Of a stretch of 64,000 nt of DNA, positions 1-12,475 are shown piece after piece. Made by a program: the position numbers and the translations under genes. Source of the stretch: Nymphaea colorata (Eukaryota; Streptophyta; Magnoliopsida; Nymphaeales; Nymphaeaceae); the NCBI RefSeq assembly GCF_008831285.2, contig NC_045147.1, positions 13,990,854 through 14,054,853 of the forward strand, in the 5' to 3' direction. Each line of letters opens with the position of its first letter. Within the stretch, counting starts at the first letter, position 1. Below the pieces are notes generated by a model that saw nothing but the letters and a program-made list of their open reading frames with translations, made no database searches and had not been told where the DNA came from.

Positions 1-9
1 CTAGCTTCC

Positions 10-12
<3 letters not shown>

Positions 13-81
<69 letters not shown>
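13..81. repeat. (AT)n microsatellite
   Basis: An uninterrupted AT dinucleotide run of about 69 bases at the left edge of the window. Its length may be unreliable in an assembly. Confidence 0.95.
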
Positions 82-82
<1 letters not shown>

Positions 83-85
<3 letters not shown>

Positions 86-725
86 CGGCCGTGCAGGAAA
101 ACTGGACACTTCCGAACACCCTAAAAAGATAATTGTATCTCATTTAAGTTGGGCCGGCTACTGGCTGGCGGATTGAGTGCCTTGAGAATGCTACTTGTAA
201 TCAGGGGTGGAACCAGGATTTTTTTTAGGGTCGGGCCAAACTAAAAAAATTTGATTTTATCAATATAAAAAAAAAATTTCTGGACTCACCCGGGCCATGG
301 CCCGGGCGCGCTCCCCCCTCCCCCCCCCCCCCTCCTGCCTTGTAATGACAATATCTTTCGGTACTCTTGTGAAATTCATATTCCAATAATTTTATATGGA
401 TCGAGCATGCATAAAAAACAATCTCAATTCGGTCAGTCCGGCCGTGCTGGAAAACTATGGACACTTTAGAAGACCGTAAAAAGATATCATATCTCATTTA
501 AGTTGGACCGGCTAGCTGATTGGTGGATTGGGTGCCTTGAGAATGCTACTTGTAATGACAATATCTTTTGGTACTCTTGAGAAATTCATATTCCAACATT
601 TAATTTATATTTTTAATTTATTTCTAAGGAAATTTTTGTATTGATTAAAAAAATTTAGAAGTTCCCAACAAGATTTTCGAATTTATGGATCGAGCATGCA
701 TCAAAAGCAATCTCAATTAGGTCAG
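83..725. repeat. Degenerate tandem duplication with a transposon inside one copy
   Basis: Two copies of a block beginning with TCCGGCCGTG lie head to tail, at about 83-435 and 436-725. Both contain the phrases GTGCCTTGAGAATGCTACTT, GACAATATCTTT and GGATCGAGCATGCAT in the same order. Copy 1 is split by the hAT-like insertion at 202-338. Copy 2 carries about 75 extra bases near 600-675. No coding sequence is seen, and the origin of the unit is unknown. Confidence 0.8.
202..338. mobile_element. Small non-autonomous hAT-like element (MITE)
   Basis: The element is 137 bp and is flanked on both sides by the 8-bp word CTTGTAAT (194-201 and 339-346), the target duplication length typical of hAT transposons. 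It starts CAGGGGTGG and ends in a C-rich tract closing CCTCCTGC, an imperfect terminal inverted repeat. The second tandem copy of the host repeat (near 545-560) shows the empty site. It contains the palindrome GGGCCATGGCCC and no coding capacity. Confidence 0.7.
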
Positions 726-1498
726 ATTTCTAGGACTAGTAGGTATCTTGTCGATCAAATGTGGGATAAAATTGTCTCAAACTATAAGTAGCAATCTTAG
801 AGAGTGAGACGAAGCTTTATCTAGAAAAAGGAAAAAAAAAAACTTAGGTAGAACTTCACCTCAATTTCTAAAACTGCTTATACATATCCTCTCGGGCAAA
901 ACTTAGCACCTCACATTCAAACCTTGGCGTTTATGCCAATCCACGTTAAAATGAGGAGAAGAACTGCATTCTTAGAAAGATGAAAACATTTCACTCTCAA
1001 AATAGAGCTAAGTTGTTTAGTTTCACCTGCAATCAAGGCAGTGCCTTCTTAGGAAACTTTTGTCCGCTTTTTTTTTTTGGCCATCCAAACAATGAGGAAC
1101 CAAAGAGCTTATAGTGTTTCAAGTACCTTGAGTTATTGACAGGTTACACAATCCCGACGGCCCTTAAGCAAAGAAACTTTCCTTTCTTTGATCTTTCTCA
1201 GGGTGAAGAAGGTGAGTTTCAGAGTGAAAAAGAAAATAGAAAGAAGCATCTGGTCAGTCTTGACTCTGTACTGTAGCTACTAGCTACTGCTGTCCTTCAG
1301 AAGTCTGAACACACAAATTCGGGGTTCGCAATTGACCATTTTAGCCTCTGAGAGTCACACAGCTCCCCCTCACTTCTTTTTATGTGCTTTTTTTTTTGTC
1401 TCTAGCATATTCCAACCCCTCAAATCAAGGGTGGGTCACTTCTGAAGTTTTGCCCCAACAGGGGACGCTCTTGCAGTCTCTGCCTGGGACTTTCACTC
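726..1498. other. Intergenic DNA upstream of the extensin-like gene
   Basis: AT-rich sequence with poly-A and poly-T runs and no open reading frame of interest. The proximal part is pyrimidine-rich and is presumably promoter for the gene starting at 1551. Confidence 0.5.
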
Positions 1499-1506
1499 TA
1501 TAAATA
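1499..1506 (+). promoter_or_regulatory. TATA box of the extensin-like gene
   Basis: A perfect TATAAATA lies 45 bp upstream of the first base of the 1551 start codon. A transcription start near 1530 would leave a short leader of about 20 bases, which supports the chosen start codon. Confidence 0.8.
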
Positions 1507-1550
1507 GGCGCCATTTTTCTGCAACTGAGAGTGTCAAGGAGAAAACGAAC

Positions 1551-2402
1551 ATGGCTTTCTCTATAGGTCTGACCTTCTTCCTTGCTCCTCTTCTCCTTGG
1601 GTTTTCCTCCACCCTTGGAGCATACCCTCCCCAGCCTCTGCCTTCCCACCATGGACATCCACCTCCACACCAAGTGTACCCTACACCACCAACTCCCCAC
1701 CCCATCTACCCCACACCACCACCTTCACACCATGGGTACCCTACACCACCACCTCCCCATTACAGCAAACCGCCACCTTCCCACCATGGCTACAGCAAAT
1801 CACCACCTCCGCCACCACCCCACCATGGCTACAGCAAATCACCACCTCCGCCACCACCCCATGTCTACTCCAAACCACCATCGGCCCACCATGGCTACAG
1901 TAAACCCCCACCTCTACCCTCACCCCATGTCTACACCAAACCACCATCGCCCCACCATGGCTACAGTAAACCCCCACCTCTACCCTCACCCCATGTCTAC
2001 CCTAAACCGCCACCTCCCCACCATGGCTACCCTAGTCCTAGTCCACTCCCTCCCCATCACGCCTATGTCTCTCCTCCGCCTCCTCACCATCACCATCAAC
2101 ATCACCACCACCGCCACCACTCTCCACCACCTGTTGGTCACTATGTTCCACCTCCTCTGCTGCACCATGCCCCTCCTCCTAAGCCATCACACACTCTGCA
2201 CCCACCACCTCCCAGAAGCGCCTACGTTAGCCCTCCACCACCCCCAACCACATACACTCACCCACCACCTCCAAAGGGAGCTTACAGTCAACCCCCACCT
2301 TACCGCCATGGCCATGTCCCTCCATCCACTCCCTACCACCAAGCACCACCACCACCACCACATCAGTACAAGGAAGCAGCTCCTCCACCACCCCAGCACT
2401 AG
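1551..2402 (+). CDS. Extensin-like / proline-rich cell-wall glycoprotein
   Basis: A single-exon gene for a 283-residue secreted protein. Residues 1-24 form a signal peptide (hydrophobic core FFLAPLLLGF, likely cleavage after LGA). The rest is dominated by Pro, His, Tyr and Ser in repeats such as HHGYSKSPPPPPP, HVYSKPPS and YVSPPPP. SPPP motifs are substrates for proline hydroxylation and arabinosylation in extensins, and the many Tyr residues could cross-link in the wall. The repeat core includes a 13-residue unit followed by a 22-residue unit present three times (66-bp period), so unit number may vary between alleles. A TATA box precedes the ATG by 45 bp. There is no C-terminal globular domain or GPI signal. 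The extensin-like class is firm; a finer name is not possible, as histidine-rich PRPs are similar. Confidence 0.85.
   Translation: MAFSIGLTFFLAPLLLGFSSTLGAYPPQPLPSHHGHPPPHQVYPTPPTPHPIYPTPPPSHHGYPTPPPPHYSKPPPSHHGYSKSPPPPPPHHGYSKSPPPPPPHVYSKPPSAHHGYSKPPPLPSPHVYTKPPSPHHGYSKPPPLPSPHVYPKPPPPHHGYPSPSPLPPHHAYVSPPPPHHHHQHHHHRHHSPPPVGHYVPPPLLHHAPPPKPSHTLHPPPPRSAYVSPPPPPTTYTHPPPPKGAYSQPPPYRHGHVPPSTPYHQAPPPPPHQYKEAAPPPPQH
1774..2040 (+). repeat. In-gene tandem repeats (39-bp and 66-bp periods)
   Basis: The word CACCATGGCTACAG recurs at a 39-bp spacing (ATGG at 1785 and 1824), and then ATGGCTAC recurs at a 66-bp spacing (1891, 1957, 2023). Both periods are multiples of three, so the reading frame is kept and the protein gains 13- or 22-residue modules. 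Confidence 0.85.
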
Positions 2403-4148
2403 ATGCTGTTTTTCTGTCGTCCCAGTGGGCCAGTGGCCAGCTTGAAGAACTCTTTTTTCTTCTTTTTTGTAATAACCAGGACAGCAGGTTCCCCTCTTTC
2501 TCTATCTTTCTGCTTTGATTGGTAGTCTCCACTCTACTTATCTCTGCACCTCCGCTGTGTTCACCCTCTGTGCTTTGGTCTGTAGTCTCCACCCTACTCT
2601 TCTCTGACCCCCTGGTCACACACTGTCTGGTGTTGGGACAGGTGGGGATGTTCGTGAAGGCAGGTGATCGAAGAAAAGGAATGTTGTAATGGTTCCAATT
2701 TGTATCACCGTCTTTGTTTCTGTATCTAGTGCAAATCAACGGAAATTTTAGTGTATTATCCTGTGCCCCTGTCCCTTTCTTCCCCTTTCTTAAACAGGCA
2801 TGCGCTGAGGTATCAGGAATATTTGATTGTCTTTTTAGCTTGAAAGGGGCCTGAACTAATGTTGGTTTCAGGTATATATTAAATGGCCCATGCCTGTGAT
2901 GCTCTTAACTGTGGGAGTAAAGCATAGATGCAACCGCGCGTATGCCTGAAAATTTGGGAATTAAACACTTACTTTTTGGGTGCACATATCTTGTTTGCAA
3001 AATCAGCCGCCTAGATTTTGTGGCTTCTATAATTCTGTCTACACATTAAGACAGAACATATTGGTTTATGTTTCAAGGATTTTAAATATCTACGTTCAGT
3101 GAAATTGTGATGTTTCTATATGTCGTATGATTTCATACAACATGTATGGAATAATCAAAACATTTGTCATCTAATTACGTCTATGAATGATAATTTGCAA
3201 TTGCTACCTCCAATATTTTCTGCAACATCTAAGCTAAATCCAATTATCAATCGGATATCCCTCGTTCTTCTTAGCTGGATATCTGTTCTAGCTGGCTGTT
3301 TCCCGTTAGTGTGAGCCCAATCAAAACACTGGTGAATCAATTGTATGATGTAAAACGCACTTGAGATTTTGACATGAGCCTCGCTAGATCTGGTTCAGAA
3401 ACTCATCCCTAGCCGATCAAAACGACTGAATCCCAAGTGACATCTTATTTAAGGAAAGATCACAATATTGTCCCAATATTATGATTATATTATATTTTAA
3501 GGAAGTGATCTCTGAAAAATGAACTTAGATTCCAAAATATCATTATTTTGATCCATTTGGGGTGTCTGGTCCACCAAGCCGACTCAAGTCAAAAAGTACC
3601 CTAGCGCAGCTCGGACTCCTTTCGCCTATTAAGTCAAATCCAAGCTTATGCAATATATAGACGACCTGAGTTCAAGCGATTTATATAAGCTTCAATTGTT
3701 GAGCAGTCCTTTTCACTTTATCTATAGTCTCTTCCTTATTTTTCACTCGTATTTTTACTACAGTTCAGTGACAATTACAAGGGTAAGATGTTATTGTATT
3801 GGGACAATAAGAAATTCAAGGCATAATTGAGAATATGGTTAAAGGGTGATCTGTTAAATGAACATTTCTAGTTGCTCGTTCCCTGAACAAGTCAAGCTCC
3901 AAACTTCTTGTTCTAAACAAGCAACAGGTGAACAACTTAAAGGGACATTTTATAAGCATTTTAGAAATAACTGACTTCTAGTAACATAATATTCTTCTTA
4001 CTAATCACCTCTAAGATTCCACTGAGGCTAATTTTTACGTAAATTACTTTCAAACAGAGCTACTTGTAGGCTGGTGTTGGCCGCCATCCACTATGCTGCC
4101 GTAAAATTAGACCTTCGTCCATAGACATGTGCTGCCCGCACCAGACCC

Positions 4149-4225
4149 AAAAGATCATAGCTCTTCTACTGCCTTCAACGTAAGGTCCGTCGGCCAAAAG
4201 ATCATAGCTCTTCTACTGCCTTCAA
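4149..4225. repeat. 47-bp tandem duplication
   Basis: The 30-base phrase beginning AAAAGATCATAGCTCTTC occurs at 4149 and again at 4196 with no mismatch. It is a recent local duplication with no evident function. Confidence 0.9.
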
Positions 4226-4625
4226 ATCAGATTTGGTTTAAGTCATTCGCTTTCAAGGTAGGTGGGGACGTAAATGACTCAAATCGGCTCAGATATCGAC
4301 CTCAACTTTTTTAGTGGTGTCTCCTTTAATCTGATTCCGATCTGAAGTTGAACTTTCGAAAACGAATCGGGTCCAACAAGTGCATGTTGCCGATACTTGT
4401 CGGCTTCAATCGGGTGATATTCCTGTTTTCTATTCAAAACTTGAAATATTTAGTCAAATACTTGAAACGAGAGATTATTTATCTACATTAATGGCTGCTG
4501 CCATCGTTTTTGTTTATGAACGCTAGTGCTGATTGTGCAGCTGATTCTAACAAAAGATGTCTATGTCATGAAGAACTCAAATCCGCTAGTCCTCTTGAGC
4601 TCTGTTCAATCACAATCATCTGATG

Positions 4626-4792
4626 CAGTGGCGTAGCCACAATAACTCCCCACACCAGTCTCTTAAATTTTATTTATTTTTAAATGAGAATCTTAAATAT
4701 TTATCCTTTTTATATATATATATATAAAAGTGTTCCACCAGCTTTCATATTTTTAAAGAAGTGTCCGGCTAATTTTTCTGGCTCCACTATTG
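4626..4792. mobile_element. Small non-autonomous hAT-like element (MITE)
   Basis: A 167-bp element beginning CAGTGGCGTAGCCA; the complement of its right end reads CAATAGTGGAGCCA, an imperfect terminal inverted repeat. The flanking 8-mers ATCTGATG (4618-4625) and ACCTAATG (4793-4800) match at six of eight positions, as for an aged hAT target duplication. The surrounding phrase CTGTTCAATCACAATCA is itself duplicated (about 4602 and 4818), which complicates the boundary. It holds a short TA run and no gene. Confidence 0.5.
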
Positions 4793-5485
4793 ACCTAATG
4801 CAATTCATTTTGGGCACTGTTCAATCACAATCACCTGATGCAATTCATTAGACGGTATATTGTAAGAAACCAACGCATTTTTCCGTCTAAACCCAAACAG
4901 GGATTTGCTATCGTGGCGGCATTTAAAAGCTTTCGACGTGTTTATCGCAATATTGCCGTTTTTTTCAAGATACTTTTATTATCGCGGGCTGGAGCCATGA
5001 TCCGATACCTCCAAACCGTGACCCGGGAAGCCCCGACCCGGAGAGCTGTCTGAGCCTGACAGAGTGGGCCCACCTTTTTCCTTAACCTCCCCAATCGATC
5101 AATTCCCGTTTTGGTATCCACTTTTTAACCTCAATTTCAGAAACGAGCCTCACATTTCTTATTTTCTTGATACATACTTCCATTTTGTTTGATGACTCTC
5201 AAATAAGAACCTGCCTTCATCGTCACCCAAAATACCAAGTCAGAACATAAATAAGTGAAAACGAAACAATACTGATACTTGTTGTGACAACTTGAATCAA
5301 GAGATTATTTCACTTTAACGTCCTAGTATGGGCGAAAGTGGGGTGTCAAGAAAATCAGGAAAGATTATACGGAAATTTCTTAAGAAAATGTGACAATTTC
5401 GTCGAGACACATCCGTTGCTACCGTATTTTATCTAAAATCACGTTCCATTAATAACACTACTTAAAAAAAATCAGGAAGGATTAC

Positions 5486-5575
5486 AAAAGGCAAGTTCAA
5501 CTTCTGAGACGGCAAACGAGATGCAATTAAAAGGCAAGTTCAACTTCTGAGAAGGCAAAACGAGATGCAATTAAA
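5486..5575. repeat. 43-bp tandem duplication
   Basis: The phrase AAAAGGCAAGTTCAACTTCT recurs 43 bases later with a few mismatches. There is no coding context. Confidence 0.85.
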
Positions 5576-6414
5576 AGTGGACGATTTGAGTATTATTGCA
5601 TTTCACTATTACCATACGTCACTTATCACCGTTGGTTAATTCCATCGTCTTTGATGAAATGCTACAATAAATAATATATTCTGCAGTTAAAATGCCATAA
5701 CCAATTGGATCCTACTAATAAAAAAAACTTATACATATTCGGGAAGGTACTACTCTGCAAGTTCACCTTAGAGATGTGTGAAATGAATCTGCTCCTACGA
5801 CACATGATCGGAATCCCAGTGAGCAGATAACATACTCTGCATATTTGTCTGGAGATTTTTTTTTTCAAGTTTATGTGTTATTTATAAATTAATAAAACAG
5901 TTTTGTGATTTTTCAAGGATGGCTAACATTTTCATGAGAGTAGTCAATTCAAAGGCGAAGCTAATTTTTTTTTTTTTTTTTTTTCATGGGGCAATTTTAG
6001 ATTAACTTTGGGGTAATGACTCGAGTCTCGTGGGCTGCGTCATATAATTAGACTTAGGTTTACTGAAATCCAACATGCAAATTTAAAGTTTCATACTAAA
6101 GTCAATAAATGTCCAAAGTGAAGTGAACAAGAGGAGCAAAAATATAAAGTTAGGAAAACTTGAAGCTAAAGTTTTATGTTTTTCAAGTCAGTGAAAGTAA
6201 GATTTTAGTAGCATGGCATCAGGTAGTTGGGGTATCACTCATGAAAGCAATCGGTTGGCATTGACACCTAAGTCGCCGGTGGAATGTCCTAACATCTAAG
6301 TCGCTCTCAAGAAAAAGAAAAAAAAAAGAAGCCTCTTCTTGTTATACCGCTAAAATTGGGGGAGCTTTTCGTAACATTTTCAATTTCAGGGAACGTATCA
6401 GGTTTCAAATTAAC

Positions 6415-6626
6415 TTGGGACGCATTTCATCCCCGTTTTCTTTCGACCACCCGCTCCCTACCCTTGAAAAACGGATCCATCCAACCCTCCCGCTTTGGCT
6501 TTTGTTCCCTCCTCTCGCTCGACTTTCGTTTCTTCCCTCCCCTTTCCCTTCTCGCGGGAGACATAGGAAGAAGAAGCGAGAGGAAGAAGAAGAGGGCCCT
6601 CTGCTTCAGCTGTATCTTTGTACGAG
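6415..6626 (+). promoter_or_regulatory. Promoter and non-coding leader exon of actin 1
   Basis: Aligning the three actin loci shows a shared leader: an A-rich TATA-like word (TTGAAAAACGGATCC), a CT-rich tract, then GAGACATAGGAAGAAG and GAAGAAGAGGGC. The leader exon probably ends at 6626, before GTACTC. A leader intron (6627-7932) then runs to the acceptor GCAG in front of GTTTAATATAGATAAATG. Leader introns are usual in plant actin genes. The exact transcription start is inferred, not seen. Confidence 0.6.
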
Positions 6627-7947
6627 GTACTCTTTCGCTTCCAGCGGATGTCTCTCTGGTTCTTCGATTTATTTGGCTTGTTGTTTAAATTGATTGTTGT
6701 AGCTCCCATTTCTTGCTTGAGATCTGTTGTTTTCTCATTTAAATGGCCGCGACGTTGCCCGATCGCCTGTTATTAGGGCAGATTAATTGTTATGTTGTGT
6801 TTGGTCCAGATCTGGGGGTTCTCTGCGAGCTTGCTCAGATCTTTGGTCTCTGCTTTGGTTTTCTTTCTAATGTTTGTGGTTGTTGGTGGCAGTGTGGCAC
6901 ATTGTGTCTTGATCTTTATTTGATGAATTTCCATTGAACCTTGTGCCTGTCGTAATTCTGTGCATTGCCGCACCTTTTTTTGATTCTTTTAGGTCAGGTG
7001 AATTAGCTGGTGTTCCTTCATTGGCTTTTCAATTCTTTTGCTTACTGATGGTTTTATGCTATTTCTGTGGAACCCAGCTTTTTGTGGATTTGATTTGGCG
7101 AACCTGGAAGAGGATCATTTCTTCTTTTAATTTTAACGTACTGAAGATATTGCGTATATGCGCACAGGGTTTTGGTGGTATAATTCATCTTTTGTATCTT
7201 CCAATTGGTACTTGGCCGATGCTTGGAAGAGGACTTTCAAACCCAGATTATCTAAACCGTTCTTAAAGCAACATAATTCTTATTACTATGTTCACGGTTT
7301 CAAATTTTTTTGTTCTCTTATATCAAAACCTCATACCACAATAAATAGTTTTCTGCTTCATATTTTCCTAAAAGTGCATTACATATTTTTCCTTAACACA
7401 GTTATTTGACGTGGAAGCATTGATGACCAATATTTTCACTGTCAAAAGGTCTCTCCGCTTCAAACTGTTGCATTTCTCTTTTGAACCTGAAATTGACTCG
7501 CCCTCAGTTTTACCTCACTAGCTGCGTTTATTTTTATTGAATTTTGTCTTTGAAAGTCAATAGTATAATTCTAGGGTTGGTCCAGCAAACGTTATTCACC
7601 TATTATAGAGACATTTCTTAATAATGTAATGTATCAGGGCCGTGGGTGGCATGGCTACTTTTATGTAAAGGTAAGGTTTTTAAGCGTTTGTGTTGCAGAT
7701 CTGAACTTTTATTTGGTTTACATAACCATTGTGTCCTTCAGCTAACCCAAATTATGGTTTCTGGCATGCTTTTCTGTTGCATAGAACAAAGAGGTCTTGC
7801 TTCATGTCTTTGCACCACTGGTAGCATTTAGCCACAATACACCTGCATATCGTTGCAATTTATGTTAACACTCTGGAGCTTCTTGTGTGCCCTCAATCAT
7901 GGATATCACATTTTAGTTGATTCGTAATGCAGGTTTAATATAGATAA

Positions 7948-9867
<1,920 letters not shown>

Positions 9868-12092
9868 GTCTGGTTGTCTGAGCTTTTTGATTTGAGTTCC
9901 AGTAGCGTTTGTGGAGTCGGATGTTTCGTTGTGAAATCATCTCCATTTGTTATATCCCAAGCTGAAATTTGTTCTCCCTCTCTATATGTTATATAATAGC
10001 ATGAACTCTCAAGTGTAGGTTGGATTGCATATCTTTAGCTAGTCTTATTCAGTTTGCGCGTGACAAAGAGTTGTTGCCATAGTTCTCTTTCATTTCTGTT
10101 CAACCTAAAGGAAGCCATGTTGAACATTAAAAGTCCTGCAGTCTCTCCGTTCCCCTCTGTACTGTTTCTCTTGCATGCCCTTCCTGTCTCGATGAGAAAG
10201 AATCTTCTTCTTTATTGTTCATCGAGGCAGGGTCTGGAAAAGCAGAAAGGTCGGTGGTTGTTTTTTGCAAAGTTCTTGGTCCCTATGTTGTCGTTGTTAT
10301 GTGAATTTCTTTTCAAAGGGTTTGATGCATTCCTGGCATTTCACGTGGTCAGGCTGTTGAGTATGACTGGAAAAAGCTGCTGCGTTGGCTTTTGTCATCC
10401 TTAGGTGGCTTTCGTATGCAGTGTAAAATAACCCTTTGTAAGCATCGCTATTTGTTGCATTCGCCACTTGCACTGTTAGGCTTTTCCATTAATTCAGTAG
10501 CTTTCTTTTTCCTCTTTCTCATTTCCCTCTTAATTAGTAGTCCATGGAAACGCATCCGTTTATTACTTCCCAAATAAGCGCATGGTAACAGCTTGGACTT
10601 TCAAAACTGGTGTTTAGCGTTGTGCCATCACCATCATATCTGGTGTTTGTCCTTGCCCGCTGTGTTTCGAGGCCCAGCATTGTCGGGACCGAATTTTCAA
10701 GTCAGCAACTGTGGGTTACAAATTTTTGTTTCAGGCCACTCGATCTCTATGATTGTGAATTTTCTCTTTTCTATTATTGCTGTATAGGGGAAGACTAGTG
10801 TGATCAAGTCGTGGGTGTCAGGAATCTCTGGCATGCACAGACCTGAGGCTGTTTTTAGTGCCGAAAAATGTATTGGATGATATCGTATGGTTGTTCATTG
10901 CTCATAGTTGCTGCCAAAGTGCTGTGGATCTTTCGTTTTCACTTTTCAGTGCTGCACTAGAGGACGGCTAGAGCTTACTCGATAAACGTGGTTGGGGTTG
11001 CCTTGGATCCTCCTTATCGTACAAGCCAGCCTTCGCAGGACCAGTTTTCATGCTTTATGATTGCTTTTACCTTTTTCGACGAAAATCCATCTCCATCGTT
11101 TCGGGCTTGGTGATCTGACAGCATGATAGTACGAATGAAGTGAGATCAATTGCTTGTCAAGCTCCTGGAACTTCTAAAGCAGAGATCACTTGTGGCATTT
11201 CTAATCGTTTTGGTACTTGGGATTGTGGCACTCGATCTCGATTATCAGAGTGTTGCTTATCTTTATATATATAATGATACGGCAGTACTGGGTCGAACTG
11301 ATCGAGATCTACAAAATTGGATTATTTCCAGGGGAATTGGGATGAACTGCATTTATGCTATCGTCTCTTCTGTCTGTTTCAAACAATGGTCTTCTTTTTA
11401 TCCTGCTGCAACTCCGTGGCTTCCCCACTGCTTGAGATGACGCCGATATGCTTGAAAGATGCGTATACATGGAATATGTTAGATGATGGTCGCTCTTTTC
11501 TTTTAGTTTTATTTTATTTGCAGCGGCTATTATGTCTGAGGGATGCAAGCCTTGGTATTGGAGCTTTTAACCTCCAACTTGCAGGCGTGAAGTCTAACTT
11601 ACAGCTACGCCGCTAGTCCAGCTACTCGATTTTTCTATGAAACGAGTCAAGCCTACGAACTCAAAGAAGTGATGTGAACAGATCATCCAATGCGCACAAA
11701 CGGAAGAGCAAAATTATTCTTTAATTTGTTTTGACTCAGCAGACCAAGGTAACCTACGGGTTTAAGTCAAGGTGAACACTAGAGGGGGCGTCCTAACATA
11801 AAGGAGAAAGAATTTAGGAAGGAAGAATGAATGGGAAAGCAAGCTGTGGACGGGTCCCTTTGACCAACACATGACTATCGCTACGACTGAAGCACTAAAC
11901 AACTCGATCTGAAACTTCTGATCGCTTTCACAACTGTCCGCTACCGAATCATCTTGTCCCCGTGCCCTCACATCACCACATTCAGAGAGAACCGAGAAGC
12001 GTGTATCTTTCTGCGGAAGTTGACCAAGGAATGGCTGTGATCCTCTGATTTCCAGTCGCCAACTCCAAGTCGCGGCGTTCCCATTAATTGTC
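9868..12092. other. Actin 1 3' region and spacer
   Basis: The first few hundred bases are 3' untranslated and flanking DNA that is recognisably similar to the regions after actins 2 and 3 (for example AGAAAGAATC and GTCGGTGGTTGTTT near 10195-10262, matched near 28740-28810). Further homology to the actin 3 flank continues to about 11040. From about 11690 it matches the region upstream of the decayed proline-rich copy (near 19440). No convincing gene is seen between 9868 and 12150. Confidence 0.6.
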
Positions 12093-12099
12093 TATAAAA
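12093..12099 (+). promoter_or_regulatory. TATA box of the small proline-rich protein gene
   Basis: TATAAAA lies 65 bp upstream of the ATG at 12158. The matching place in the second unit (near 19868) reads TTAATACTTG, so the box is lost there. Conserved flanks on both sides make the comparison clear. Confidence 0.75.
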
Positions 12100-12157
12100 A
12101 CTTGACGTTGGCTCAAAACAGTTCTGAAGCAGAACAAATTCTGAAGCCTTGGACAAA

Positions 12158-12475
12158 ATGTTTCTGGTTTCCCTGCGCTCCGTTTGCCTGCTGCTGCTCG
12201 CCCTATGGGCACTCACTTTTCCGGCCGCCGGCCTTTCTGGTCCGCCGTGCTACCGACCACCATGTCGTTACCGTGACTTCCATCATGATCCATACGCTCC
12301 TTCTCCTCCTCCTAAGACGGCGTATACGAGTTCACCATTGCCACCCTTCACCGTTGCTAAGAGGGTTCTCCGCCGGTATCTTCCAACTCCTACACCTTTT
12401 GCAGCTGGTCACATTTACTTCTCACCACCACCTCCTGTTAGGTCTTCTCCATCACCACCACCACCGTCGTACTGA
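12158..12475 (+). CDS. Small secreted proline-rich protein
   Basis: A 105-residue single-exon protein starting at the ATG in GGACAAAATG. An upstream in-frame TTG is not used as a start here. Residues 1-24 form a signal peptide (core VCLLLLALWALTF, then PAAG). The mature part has two Cys (near 31 and 36), a His/Tyr/Pro-rich stretch, a basic centre FTVAKRVLRRYLPTP (65-79) and a tail IYFSPPPPVRSSPSPPPPSY rich in SPPP motifs. It is probably a wall or apoplast protein; the paired basic residues (KR, RR) would also suit a processed peptide, but that is inference. The gene sits between actin 1 and actin 2 in the same orientation, and a degraded copy follows actin 2. I do not recognise a named family. 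Confidence 0.7.
   Translation: MFLVSLRSVCLLLLALWALTFPAAGLSGPPCYRPPCRYRDFHHDPYAPSPPPKTAYTSSPLPPFTVAKRVLRRYLPTPTPFAAGHIYFSPPPPVRSSPSPPPPSY

Larger units (their letters stand above)
2403..6414. other. Intergenic stretch without recognisable genes
   Basis: It begins with the 3' untranslated region of the extensin-like gene (T-rich and CT-rich, with no further coding signal). After that I see AT-rich DNA, two short tandem duplications (4149-4225 and 5486-5575), a short AT run near 4711-4728, one MITE (4626-4792) and a poly-T tract near 5967-5984. Open frames here are short and have no recognisable motif. Confidence 0.6.

Noticed and set aside
1774-2040. Regularly spaced repeats resembling an array
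   Set aside because: They are in-frame coding repeats of a wall protein, not a CRISPR array; this is also plant nuclear DNA.
1582-2445. A 287-codon open frame in another + frame, and several - strand frames, over the extensin-like gene
   Set aside because: They are low-complexity products of the CCA/CAC-rich repeat. Only the frame from 1551 has a TATA box, a signal peptide and extensin motifs.
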